A stretch of DNA of 32,206 bases. It comes from JAWVZH01 sp033722295. GTDB taxonomy: Bacteria > Bacteroidota > Bacteroidia > Chitinophagales > Saprospiraceae. The stretch spans positions 1-32,206 of the forward strand of contig JAWVZH010000013.1 of NCBI GenBank assembly GCA_033722295.1, read 5' to 3'. A program made the translations under genes and the position numbers. The notes beneath the pieces were generated by a model. That model was not told where the DNA came from and did no database searches. It saw nothing but the letters and a program-made list of their open reading frames with translations. Each line of letters begins with the position of its first letter. Within the stretch, counting starts at the first letter, position 1. Shown piece after piece: positions 7,124 through 15,226 of this stretch.

Positions 7124-8083
7124 CTAAGATGTACTCCGTTCTAGTATATAGTCAGCGAAATACGCCCTGCTGTCCATAATTTTGTCAACGATCTTGAAAT
7201 CTGTCGGAGCGAGTATTCTGGACAGTATCCTATCGTCATATTTTCTGGAAACTTCGGTCAGGATGAGCTCGCCTTCCTCAAATTCGAATGTTCTGTCGGC
7301 CTCCGCAACGTAAACAACCTGATCTTCAAGACTGATCAAATGGCTTTTGGCTATTCCCGTTTCTTCATCATAATGGGGACGATGATCAAATTTCTCGAGA
7401 TCGAAATCAGCACCCAGTTCTCTGTTAATCCTTCTTAGCAAGTTTAAATTGAATTCCTTTGTTACTCCTGCATCATCATTATAGGCAGGCAGAACAATTG
7501 ACCTGTCCTTGATCAGGTCCAATCCTAATAACAACTTATCGCCCTGGCTTAAAGAAGAGCCCAGATCATAAATGAACTGACTGGCCTTATCGTCATCCAT
7601 ATTGCCTAGTGTAGAACCCAGGAAGAGGACAACCTTGGGTGTTCCCGAAGCCGCCAGGTCTTCGAGGATCTCGAAATAATCACCATGCCTGTATTCCATG
7701 ACCAATGAAGGCACCTCCTTTTCATAAGCTTCCTTCAATGATATTAAAGCCTTTTTTGAAATGTCAACCGGTATGTATTTAAAGTTGTATTCACGATCGC
7801 ATAGCTCTTTGATCAGATAAATGGTCTTCGATCCATCTCCTGCACCTAATTCTATTAGTTCAAAAAACTGGTCTTCTACGATCTGGAGGGCATCGATCAA
7901 TTGATCAGTCTTTCTGGAGAAGATCTCACGTTCGGAGTCCGTGAGATAGTATTCGGGGAGTTGCATGATATCGACAAACAGGTCACTACCTCTCTTGTCG
8001 TAGAAATATTTTGAAGAGAGCTTCTTTGGTGACTGAGAAAGACCATGGATGACATCTTTCAGGAACTGTTGTTTGAATGTCAT
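7124..8083 (-). CDS. egtD: L-histidine N-alpha-methyltransferase (EgtD)
   Basis: This SAM-dependent methyltransferase of the EgtD family trimethylates the alpha-amino group of histidine to hercynine, the first step of ergothioneine synthesis. Visible signatures are PKKLSSKYFYDKRGSDLF and LPEYYLTDSEREI near the N terminus. The SAM site is ELGAGDGSKT (78-87), followed by YIPVDISKKAL and VLFLGSTLGNM. Near the C terminus are NLNLLRRINRELGADFD and FELEEGE-like text (FEFEEGELILTEVSRKY). I chose the ATG at 8083 rather than the longer frame from 8113. It gives MTFKQQFLKDV, 319 aa (close to the 321 aa of the mycobacterial enzyme), and its ATG overlaps the egtB stop in the classic ATGA arrangement. It is the last gene of its operon and ends 21 nt from the convergent pseudouridine synthase gene. 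Confidence 0.92.
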   Translation of the reverse strand: MTFKQQFLKDVIHGLSQSPKKLSSKYFYDKRGSDLFVDIMQLPEYYLTDSEREIFSRKTDQLIDALQIVEDQFFELIELGAGDGSKTIYLIKELCDREYNFKYIPVDISKKALISLKEAYEKEVPSLVMEYRHGDYFEILEDLAASGTPKVVLFLGSTLGNMDDDKASQFIYDLGSSLSQGDKLLLGLDLIKDRSIVLPAYNDDAGVTKEFNLNLLRRINRELGADFDLEKFDHRPHYDEETGIAKSHLISLEDQVVYVAEADRTFEFEEGELILTEVSRKYDDRILSRILAPTDFKIVDKIMDSRAYFADYILERSTS

Positions 8084-9270
8084 TTTGCCAGCCGTATTCC
8101 CGCGAATTGCCATCTCAGATGAGGATGGAAAAAGTTGCGATAAGTATTTCTGCTATGGCCGGGAGTTGTCGCTACAGAACTTCCTCTCAACACCATTTGA
8201 TTGATCATGAACTTTCCATTGTATTCGCCCAATGCGCCCTGTGCAGCGCGATATCCAGGATATGGATGGTAGGCAGAATAAGTCCATTCCCATCGTTTGC
8301 CAACATCGATTTCAGGACTACAAACCTCCCATTCGAATTCTGTGGGTAGTCGATAACCAGCCCATCTGGCAAATGCCTCTGCTTCGTAAAAAGAAATATG
8401 ACAAAGAATATCATCGGGTTTGATCAGTTTTTCTCCTCCAAGCGTGTAATTATACCATCGGCCATCCTTCTTTTTCCAATATAAAGGATGCTGGATTTTT
8501 TTCTCATTTATGTGATTCCAACCATCGTCCAGCCACAGGTTCACTGATTCGTAACCACCGTCATCTATGAATTCCATAAACTCTTTATTGGTTACCAGGG
8601 ATCGACGAATTTCAAAATCTTCGAGATATACCTGATGACGTGGCTGTTCATTGTCATAACAAAAACCACGGTCATTGTGACCTATTTGGAATAGCCCTCC
8701 ATTTACATTATGCCAGCCGGAATGACTGTTCTGATCATGGATCAAGGCACCATTTTCCGAATATTTGGGCATTATAGGATTGAGTGAGAGTAAATACTTC
8801 AGATCACTTATCAATAATTCCTGATGTTGTTCTTCGTGGTTGATACCAATTTCTATCAATTCTTCCAACTTCCTTGATGGTGATGTGGACATTAGTCCGC
8901 GGATATGTTGATCGACATATTCCCGATACTCATAGACCCTTTCTACTCCGGGTCGCGTGATCCAACCCCTTTTCGATCTCTCCCAGGGATCTCCGTGATG
9001 CTTGTAATAGCTGTTGAAGAGATGATTAAAGTTTATGTCAAAGGTGCGATATCCTTTCTTGAGAGATTTGAGAATGAATTGTTCAAAAAACCAGGTCGTG
9101 TGAGCAAGATGCCATTTCGGTGGGCTGGCAAATACAGCGGGTTGAGGTACGTAGTCCTCGATCTTTAGCGGGGCACAGATAGATTCTGTGCGTGTGCGAG
9201 TTTGCGAATACCTCTCGGTCAGAGAGACTTGCTCTATATTCTGTTCAAGTTTTTCGTTTTGTTCAGTCAT
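8080..9270 (-). CDS. egtB: Ergothioneine sulfoxide synthase EgtB (non-heme iron, DinB plus FGE-sulfatase domains)
   Basis: EgtB joins hercynine to a thiol donor with O2 at a non-heme iron. With the start at 9270 the protein has 396 residues. The N-terminal DinB-like domain carries the iron ligands: His57 in KWHLAHTTWFFEQ, and His145 and His149 in NHEEQHQELL. The C-terminal formylglycine-enzyme-like domain (about 185-396) has GGLFQIGH, RLPTEFEWE and the family ending VLRGSSVATTPGHSRNTYRNFFHPHLRWQFAGIRLA. I chose ATG 9270 over 9312 because it forms ATGA with the stop of the flavodoxin-like gene. The stop in turn overlaps the egtD start. Bacteria with EgtB but no neighbouring EgtC may use cysteine or gamma-glutamylcysteine; the donor is not decided by sequence alone. 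An OvoA-type 5-histidylcysteine sulfoxide synthase is less likely, since those are longer with a fused methyltransferase. Confidence 0.92.
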   Translation of the reverse strand: MTEQNEKLEQNIEQVSLTERYSQTRTRTESICAPLKIEDYVPQPAVFASPPKWHLAHTTWFFEQFILKSLKKGYRTFDINFNHLFNSYYKHHGDPWERSKRGWITRPGVERVYEYREYVDQHIRGLMSTSPSRKLEELIEIGINHEEQHQELLISDLKYLLSLNPIMPKYSENGALIHDQNSHSGWHNVNGGLFQIGHNDRGFCYDNEQPRHQVYLEDFEIRRSLVTNKEFMEFIDDGGYESVNLWLDDGWNHINEKKIQHPLYWKKKDGRWYNYTLGGEKLIKPDDILCHISFYEAEAFARWAGYRLPTEFEWEVCSPEIDVGKRWEWTYSAYHPYPGYRAAQGALGEYNGKFMINQMVLRGSSVATTPGHSRNTYRNFFHPHLRWQFAGIRLAK

Positions 9271-10064
9271 GTATCTAATTTTTGAAATTCCCATCTCTTT
9301 CCTCCATTCCATTCCTCGGGAATATTTCCATAAGACGGAAATCCTTTGTTGGACCTTAGCATAGAAGCGAGATTCAAGAGATTGTAGGTCATGAAAGTCG
9401 TGTTCCTGTTGGTGAAATCATTTTCCTGAGCGTTGGCTTCTTCATCAAGATAGCTTGGGCCCGGACCGACTTCTCCGATCCAGCCGCAGTCCGCTTGTGG
9501 GGGTATGGCGTAACCAACATGTTGGAGTGCATAGAGGATTCCCATAGCACAATGCTTTACACCATCCTCGTTACCTGTAATGATACATCCACCAGCCTTG
9601 CCATAATAGATATATTGGCCCTTCTCATTCGTCTTTGCACTCATACTGTAAAGTCGCTCTATCAATTTTTGGGCAACAGATGATTTCTCTCCCAGCCAGA
9701 TCGGTGTGCCAATGATCAATATGTCGGCCTTGATGATCCTTTCGAAGAGCTCAGGCCATTCATCGGTCCCGACACCGTGTTCTGTCATATCTGGATAGAC
9801 GCCATAGGCTATATCATGATCTACCAGGCGAATGATATCGACCTTTACATTTTCTCTTTTCATGATCCCTGCCGAGACGTCGATAAGCCCACGTGTATGA
9901 CTTTGTCGTGGAGAATGCTTTAAGGTACAGTTGACAAAAACGGCTGAAAGGTCCGAGTAATCTGGCTTTGACATTGACTTAGGTATTTTTTGAGCTTCAG
10001 TTATATGACCAATGTTGGACCGTAGATGTTCGGATATTGGACGACGAGTAGGGGTGGACAACAT
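9267..10064 (-). CDS. Flavodoxin-fold / NADPH-dependent FMN reductase family protein in the egt operon
   Basis: The 265-residue product has an FMN-binding flavodoxin-like fold. SAVFVNCTLKHSPRQSHT (about 40-57) resembles the phosphate-binding loop, and ADILIIGTPIWLGEKSSVAQKLIERL (113-138) is the second flavin contact. GKAGGCIITGNEDGVKHCAMGILYALQHVGY follows. Family members carry FMN and act as NAD(P)H-dependent reductases or electron carriers. Its stop overlaps the egtB ATG, so it is made together with EgtB and EgtD. A redox role with the iron enzyme EgtB, or in thiol/sulfoxide chemistry, is inference. The first 30 residues have no family look; an internal ATG at 9974 (MSKPDYSDLSAVF) is a plausible shorter start. 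The longer start lies 8 nt after the upstream lipoprotein stop. Confidence 0.82.
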   Translation of the reverse strand: MLSTPTRRPISEHLRSNIGHITEAQKIPKSMSKPDYSDLSAVFVNCTLKHSPRQSHTRGLIDVSAGIMKRENVKVDIIRLVDHDIAYGVYPDMTEHGVGTDEWPELFERIIKADILIIGTPIWLGEKSSVAQKLIERLYSMSAKTNEKGQYIYYGKAGGCIITGNEDGVKHCAMGILYALQHVGYAIPPQADCGWIGEVGPGPSYLDEEANAQENDFTNRNTTFMTYNLLNLASMLRSNKGFPSYGNIPEEWNGGKRWEFQKLDT

Positions 10065-10072
10065 TTGGTAGA

Positions 10073-10591
10073 TTAAAATCCTACCGCTTCAAATTCAATA
10101 CGCATTATGTTATCTATGCGTTCAGACAATGGTCGGCGAAGAACATAACCGATATCAAGTCCAAAAAAATCTTGTTCGACGAAAGGTTTGACATTAGGAA
10201 GACCAGGAAGGAGGGGTAATTCAGATCGATTATCACCGGGTTGGGGATATTCCTCAGCTATCACGAGCAGATCGTCGGGGTCACTCAGCTCAAAAATGCT
10301 CACGTCTATCTTTCGTAGTATGCCATAGCTTATATTCCTTCCTGTCGGGAAGATCTCTGCAGACCTGACTCGGACCGTTTTGACGTCTTGAGCATTAAGG
10401 TTGTTCTCATTCAGCATCTTGTCATAAGAACTGCTAATATCCCTGTGTCTGACCCTGTAGGTAATGGCCGTATTCGTACTTGGCTGAAAGGTGACCGGGA
10501 CAGAATATTCCATGATAAAAAGGGGAGTCTCTTCCTCTTGGCAGGATAGCAGACAAAAGAACACAATCAAATAGAAATAGACCTTCATCAT
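10073..10591 (-). CDS. Small lipoprotein of unknown function upstream of the egt genes
   Basis: I do not recognise a family. The 172-residue product has a lipoprotein signal: a hydrophobic stretch MMKVYFYLIVFFCLLSC with the lipobox Cys17. It is followed by QEEETP, which has no Asp at +2, consistent with export to the outer membrane. The mature part is about 155 residues with predicted beta-rich character (SVPVTFQPSTNTAITYRVRHRDISSSY; KTVRVRSAEIFPTG; FFGLDIGYVLRRP). Its stop is 8 nt before the long start of the flavodoxin-like gene, so it may head the same transcript. A functional tie to ergothioneine is not shown. The start could equally be the second ATG, one codon later. Confidence 0.75.
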   Translation of the reverse strand: MMKVYFYLIVFFCLLSCQEEETPLFIMEYSVPVTFQPSTNTAITYRVRHRDISSSYDKMLNENNLNAQDVKTVRVRSAEIFPTGRNISYGILRKIDVSIFELSDPDDLLVIAEEYPQPGDNRSELPLLPGLPNVKPFVEQDFFGLDIGYVLRRPLSERIDNIMRIEFEAVGF

Positions 10592-10729
10592 AGTTTCAAC
10601 GCTTGAGCGTCCGGGATGGTATAACCTGAACCCTAATATGGAGCGATTTTTGGATTATATAATATTTAAAAAAAATCATTTAGTTTCGAATCACTCTTTC
10701 GTTTAACGAAAGTTTCAAATATCCAGTCA
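10592..10729. promoter_or_regulatory. Divergent promoter region between the egt operon and the GCS2-CBS gene
   Basis: This 138-bp region must hold promoters for both directions. It contains a 17-bp near-palindrome (10696-10712), a weaker inverted repeat ACGCT-TG-AGCGT (10599-10610), and an A/T-rich core (10653-10680). I did not find a complete TTTG/TAnnTTTG pair for either direction. Confidence 0.5.
10696..10712. promoter_or_regulatory. Operator-like 8-bp inverted repeat before the GCS2-CBS gene
   Basis: CTTTCGTT and AACGAAAG are perfect 8-bp arms around a single T, centred 26 bp before the ATG at 10730. The size and symmetry fit a dimeric repressor or activator site that could control one or both divergent transcripts. 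No regulator gene is adjacent. Confidence 0.45.
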
Positions 10730-12658
10730 ATGGGCGAACAGAAAGTTTCCCTTCTTAGCGATAATACTCAAATGCAAAAGTTTGTGCGCTCTCTTCTGGA
10801 TGATGTACAGGCTTTGAGTTATATGCTGGAAAACAATTGGTTCGACACGGAGAACATGCACATCGGGGCGGAGCAGGAAATGTGTTTGGTTGAAGGACTG
10901 AATTATCGTCCCGCCTTTATAGCGATGGAAGCCCTGGAGAAGATGAAGGATCACGACTGGGTGGAATCAGAGTTGGCAAGATTCAATCTCGAGATAAATT
11001 TGTCTCCTCAGCCGTTTACAGGTTCCTGTCTGAGTGATATGGAGAAAGAGAACCGGAGTCGACTGAAAATATTACAGGAAAGCCTTGATGATCTGGATGC
11101 CAGATATATCCTTACCGGCGTGCTCCCTACGCTGAAGAAATTTCATCTTGATTCTGACTGTCTGACTCCCAAAAGGCGTTATAAGGCACTAATGGAGGCG
11201 ATAGATAATCAGTTGCTGGGCAGTAGTTATGATCTGAGGATCATTGGCATCGACGAGTTACTCGTCAAGCACAGATCTCCACTTCTGGAAGCTTGTAACA
11301 CAAGCTTCCAGGTTCATCTTCAGGTAAGGCCCGAAGACTTTGTCAACCAATACAATATCGCTCAGACTTTAGCTGCTCCTGTGATGGCCATTGCGGCCAA
11401 CAGTTCTCTGGTATTCGGACGGCGTCTATGGCATGAGTCACGCATAGCCCTATTTCAACAAAGCCTGGATACCCGGTCGACTCACGAACATATGAGGGAA
11501 AGAAGTCCGAGGGTGAGTTTTGGTAATGACTGGTTAAAGAAGTCCATCCTGGAAATATACAGGGAGGACATCGCCAGGTTCCGTGTATTGCTGGCGGCTG
11601 ACATTAAAGAGGACTCATTGAGTAAAGTACAAAAAGGAGAAGTTCCACATCTTACCTCTCTACAGGTCCACAATTCTACTGTGTACCGATGGAACAGGCC
11701 GTGTTATGGGATCTCGGCTAATGGTAAGCCACATTTACGTATTGAGAACAGGGTTTTGCCTTCAGGCCCAACAGTAAGGGATGAGATCGCCAATGCGGCT
11801 TTCTGGCTTGGTCTTATGTCGGCTATGTCCTCTACGGTGGATGATATCCGCGATCATATTACCTTTCCTGATATCCGGGATAACTTCACCAAAGCAGCAA
11901 AGTTTGGTATTGACAGCAGTTTCAATTGGTTTAAGGACAAAAAGATATCCGCATGCGAACTCATCCAGAAGGAACTCATTCCGATGGCGAGGGAAGGATT
12001 GAAGAACAGACAGGTCGACCAGGAAGATATTGATAAATACCTCGACGTCATAGATGAGAGAGCAGATGCCCATATGAACGGAGCGCGATGGTCCCTGAGA
12101 GCCTTCACAAAACTCAAAGAAGAGACAACGATCGATGAGGCACTGACCACGGTAACCTCAAGCATGATCAAAAATCAACGTGCCGGACTTCCAGTCCATA
12201 ATTGGGACTTGCCATCACTGAGTGATTTGCAATCATACGAGCCTTCCAAGCTTGTGGTCTCCGAATTTATGCAGACCGATCTATTCACTGTTCAGAAAGA
12301 AGATGTTATCGAGCTGGTCGCGGAAATGATGGACTGGCGCAAAATACGCTACACCCCTGTTGAGGATCGAGCGGGCAATCTGGTGGGACTGGTTTCTTCC
12401 AGGATATTACTTCGTTATTATGTCCGTAGGCAGTCCGCAGGTGACAGGCCAGTATGTGTTGAAGACATCATGATACAGGACCCCATCACTATTGGCCCCA
12501 ATGTCACACTAATTGAGGCTTTGAACGTGATGCGTCAAAAACGGATAGGGTGTCTTCCGGTAGTCGATGATGAACAACTGGTGGGTGTCATAACAGAATC
12601 GGACTTTCTCAGGATATCGAGCCGCCTGCTTGAACGCTTAAGTGCGAGGGAAGAATAA
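10730..12658 (+). CDS. Glutamate-cysteine ligase (GCS2) family protein fused to a CBS-domain pair
   Basis: The 642-residue protein has two parts. Residues about 1-500 are a GCS2-type carboxylate-amine ligase domain: MHIGAEQEMCLVE with Glu48 and Glu50 as likely metal ligands, then ARFNLEINLSPQPF, SFQVHLQV, AANSSLVFGRRLWHESRIALF, and RIENRVLPSGPTVRDEIANAAFWLG. Residues about 511-567 (SEFMQTDLFTVQKEDVIELV...) and 577-631 (VEDIMIQDPITIGPNVTLIEAL...GCLPVVDDEQLVGVITESDF) are two CBS motifs, which usually bind adenine nucleotides and gate activity. Ligases of this family join glutamate to cysteine or another amine with ATP. Because it faces the egtB/egtD operon, it could play the EgtA role, making gamma-glutamylcysteine. 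The substrate is inferred from context only, since GCS2-like proteins of other specificity exist. Confidence 0.85.
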   Translation: MGEQKVSLLSDNTQMQKFVRSLLDDVQALSYMLENNWFDTENMHIGAEQEMCLVEGLNYRPAFIAMEALEKMKDHDWVESELARFNLEINLSPQPFTGSCLSDMEKENRSRLKILQESLDDLDARYILTGVLPTLKKFHLDSDCLTPKRRYKALMEAIDNQLLGSSYDLRIIGIDELLVKHRSPLLEACNTSFQVHLQVRPEDFVNQYNIAQTLAAPVMAIAANSSLVFGRRLWHESRIALFQQSLDTRSTHEHMRERSPRVSFGNDWLKKSILEIYREDIARFRVLLAADIKEDSLSKVQKGEVPHLTSLQVHNSTVYRWNRPCYGISANGKPHLRIENRVLPSGPTVRDEIANAAFWLGLMSAMSSTVDDIRDHITFPDIRDNFTKAAKFGIDSSFNWFKDKKISACELIQKELIPMAREGLKNRQVDQEDIDKYLDVIDERADAHMNGARWSLRAFTKLKEETTIDEALTTVTSSMIKNQRAGLPVHNWDLPSLSDLQSYEPSKLVVSEFMQTDLFTVQKEDVIELVAEMMDWRKIRYTPVEDRAGNLVGLVSSRILLRYYVRRQSAGDRPVCVEDIMIQDPITIGPNVTLIEALNVMRQKRIGCLPVVDDEQLVGVITESDFLRISSRLLERLSAREE

Positions 12659-12685
12659 CTTCGGATTATGTGTCCAATTTGTATT

Positions 12686-12715
12686 TTTGGAACCCTGCTG
12701 TGAGGAGGTTCCAAA
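12686..12715. repeat. 9-bp inverted repeat between the GCS2-CBS and aconitase genes
   Basis: TTTGGAACC (12686-12694) and GGTTCCAAA (12707-12715) are perfect arms around 12 bases. The left arm overlaps an exact TAnnTTTG -7 match (TATTTTTG, 12682-12689), and TTTGGAAC occurs again at 12755-12762. There is no T tract after it, so an operator or leader hairpin for aconitase is more likely than a terminator. Confidence 0.45.
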
Positions 12716-12808
12716 CGCGCTGAGTTGTTCATTTTGCTTATAAGCCTGGCGTTATTTGGAACAAAATGCACCGTAGGACATTGTTAAAAGTAGCAAAACC
12801 ATTCAATT

Positions 12809-15079
12809 ATGCCTTTCGATATAGAAATGATCAAAAAGCATTATGCTACCTTCAAGGAGAGGGTGGATAAGGCTTCAGAAGTATTAGGACGTCCAATGAC
12901 GCTCGCTGAAAAGATACTGTATACACACTTACACCCCGAATCACCCTTAAAGGAATATAAAAGAGGAAAGGATTATGTTTTCTTTTCCCCGGACAGGGTG
13001 GCCATGCAGGATGCTACGGCACAGATGGCCTTACTACAGTTCATGATGGCCGGAAAAGACGAGGTGTCGGTGCCTTCTACAGTCCATTGCGATCACCTCA
13101 TCCAGGCTGAAGTAGGAGCAGAACATGACCTCAAGGCTGCACTGAATACGAGTAGTGAGGTGTTTGATTTTCTGGAATCTGTATCGAGAAAATATGGCTT
13201 GGGTTTTTGGAAGCCAGGAGCAGGTATCATTCATCAGATCGTGCTGGAAAACTATGCTTTCCCCGGAGGTATGATGATAGGAACAGACAGTCATACACCC
13301 AATGCAGGCGGTCTGGGAATGGTGGCTATAGGTGTAGGTGGTGCTGACGCGGTTGATGTCATGGCCGGTATGCCATGGGAACTGAAAATGCCTAAACTTA
13401 TCGGTGTTAAACTGACAGGTGAGATGAGTGGGTGGACTTCCTCTAAAGATGTCATTCTAAAGGTTGCTGGTATCCTCACAGTAAAAGGTGGAACCGGTGC
13501 GATCGTAGAATATTTTGGTCCGGGAGCAAGGTCACTTTCATGCACAGGCAAGGGAACCATATGTAATATGGGAGCTGAGATCGGGGCGACGACCTCTACT
13601 TTCGGTTATGATGAAGCCATGTCGAGATATCTCAAGGCCACCGAAAGGGCCGAGGTAGCCGAACTGGCAGATCAGATCCCGGAATATCTGACCGGTGATC
13701 AGGAATGCTACGATTACCCGGAACGCTATTTTGACCAGGTGATCGAGATCGATTTATCAGAACTCGAACCTCATATCAATGGTCCCTATACTCCGGACCT
13801 TGCCTGGCCGATCTCAAAATTTGCGGAGGCAGTAAAAGAGCATGATTATCCCTCTAAACTAGAAGTTGGACTGATAGGATCCTGTACTAATTCATCTTAC
13901 GAGGATCTTGACAGGGCAGCTAGTATTGCTCAGCAGGCCATGGATAAGAATCTCAAGGTAAAATCTGAGTTTACAGTAACACCGGGTTCTGAACAGATCC
14001 GCTATACTGTAGACAGGGATGGCTTGCTCGACCCATTCAAGAAGATCGGAGGAATTGTCCTTGCCAATGCTTGTGGACCGTGTATAGGTCAATGGGCAAG
14101 GCACACTAATGACCCCGACAAAAAGAACTCAATAATCACTTCTTTCAATCGAAATTTTTCCAAAAGAAACGATGGTAATCCTAATACACATGCGTTTGTA
14201 GCCTCTCCTGAGGTCGTAACTGCTATGGCTATTGCCGGTGACCTTCGGTTCAATCCATTGAGCGATACCCTGACCAATGAGAACGGTGAGGAGGTCAGGC
14301 TTGAGCCTCCCAAGGGTGTAGAACTACCGGTCAACGGGTTTGATGTAGAAGATTCTGGATTTGTGCCTCCTGCGGATACGACAGAGGTGGAAGTTGTGAT
14401 AGATCCGAATTCAGACAGAATTCAAAGACTGGAACCATTTGAGCCAATTACCAAAGATCAGGTCACCGATATGCGGATCCTTATCAAAGCGAAGGGTAAG
14501 TGCACCACGGACCATATCTCAATGGCCGGTCCCTGGCTGAAATACAGGGGTCACCTGGAAAACATATCTGACAATTGTTTCATAGGTGCTATCAACTATT
14601 TCAATGATAAGGCTAATGAAGTACTGAATCTTGACAAGGATGAATATATGGCTGTACCCGATTCTGCGAGACATTACCAAAACAAGGGCATAGGCACTAT
14701 CGTGTTCGGGGAAGAGAATTATGGTGAAGGATCATCAAGGGAACATGCCGCCATGGAACCCAGATATCTGGGTGTCAAGGCTGTTGTGGTGAAATCCTTT
14801 GCGCGGATACATGAAACAAATCTTAAGAAACAAGGTATGCTCGCCCTTACCTTCGTGAATCCAGAAGACTATGACCTGGTTCGCCAGGATGATAAGATAG
14901 ATATTGTGGATTTCAACGAATTTTCTCCTGGAAAAAATCTGACTGTCAAACTGAAACATGCGGATGGTACTTCTGACGAGTTCGAAGTCGCACATACATA
15001 TAATCAGGCACAGATTGACTGGGTGAAGGCAGGGAGTGCGCTAAATAAAATAAGGCAAGAAACTGGCGCTGCATCCTGA
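12809..15079 (+). CDS. acn: Aconitate hydratase, mitochondrial type
   Basis: The 756-residue enzyme interconverts citrate and isocitrate through cis-aconitate in the TCA cycle. The 4Fe-4S cysteines are Cys359 (GSCTNSSYED), Cys422 and Cys425 (CGPCIGQW), matching the spacing of the mitochondrial enzyme almost exactly. Other signatures are PSTVHCDHLIQA, GTDSHTPNAGGLGM, the swivel domain text GKCTTDHISMAGPWLKYRGHL, and ENYGEGSSREHAAMEPR. Length and motifs fit the mitochondrial-type (Aco2) group rather than AcnA/IRP1 (about 890 aa) or AcnB. It is monocistronic: a 150-bp region with an inverted repeat precedes it and a strong terminator follows at 15100-15130. Nothing is truncated. Confidence 0.96.
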   Translation: MPFDIEMIKKHYATFKERVDKASEVLGRPMTLAEKILYTHLHPESPLKEYKRGKDYVFFSPDRVAMQDATAQMALLQFMMAGKDEVSVPSTVHCDHLIQAEVGAEHDLKAALNTSSEVFDFLESVSRKYGLGFWKPGAGIIHQIVLENYAFPGGMMIGTDSHTPNAGGLGMVAIGVGGADAVDVMAGMPWELKMPKLIGVKLTGEMSGWTSSKDVILKVAGILTVKGGTGAIVEYFGPGARSLSCTGKGTICNMGAEIGATTSTFGYDEAMSRYLKATERAEVAELADQIPEYLTGDQECYDYPERYFDQVIEIDLSELEPHINGPYTPDLAWPISKFAEAVKEHDYPSKLEVGLIGSCTNSSYEDLDRAASIAQQAMDKNLKVKSEFTVTPGSEQIRYTVDRDGLLDPFKKIGGIVLANACGPCIGQWARHTNDPDKKNSIITSFNRNFSKRNDGNPNTHAFVASPEVVTAMAIAGDLRFNPLSDTLTNENGEEVRLEPPKGVELPVNGFDVEDSGFVPPADTTEVEVVIDPNSDRIQRLEPFEPITKDQVTDMRILIKAKGKCTTDHISMAGPWLKYRGHLENISDNCFIGAINYFNDKANEVLNLDKDEYMAVPDSARHYQNKGIGTIVFGEENYGEGSSREHAAMEPRYLGVKAVVVKSFARIHETNLKKQGMLALTFVNPEDYDLVRQDDKIDIVDFNEFSPGKNLTVKLKHADGTSDEFEVAHTYNQAQIDWVKAGSALNKIRQETGAAS

Positions 15080-15099
15080 TCTTTAATCAAGATTAATTT

Positions 15100-15130
15100 A
15101 AGCCGGATACAATCAGTGTCCGGCTTTTTT
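15100..15130 (+). terminator. Rho-independent terminator after aconitase
   Basis: The stem AAGCCGGATAC / GTGTCCGGCTT (11 bp with one G-T pair) closes a 5-base loop (AATCA) and runs into six T residues. It starts 21 nt after the aconitase stop. Confidence 0.9.
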
Positions 15131-15226
15131 ATTGCCTAGGGTTAAATAAATATATATTTTTCTAATATGTTAAAAGAAAATATATTATTTTGGCCATCGC
15201 ATAATTGACCAAAAAACTAATTAGTC

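Noticed and set aside
8080..9312. OvoA (ovothiol pathway) instead of EgtB
   Set aside because: OvoA proteins are much longer, with a fused methyltransferase domain. Here a separate EgtD-type histidine methyltransferase is encoded next door.
10681..10688. TAGTTTCG as a -7 element for the GCS2-CBS gene
   Set aside because: One mismatch to TAnnTTTG, and the nearest TTTG is 28 bases away instead of 19-21.
11762..12073. Leftward 103-codon frame opposite the GCS2-CBS gene
   Set aside because: It lies fully within a strongly supported gene and its product has no recognisable domain.
15149..15186. Imperfect A/T hairpin (TATATTTTTCT against AGAAAATATA) before mscL
   Set aside because: One bulge and no G/C in the stem; the aconitase terminator just upstream already explains transcript ending.
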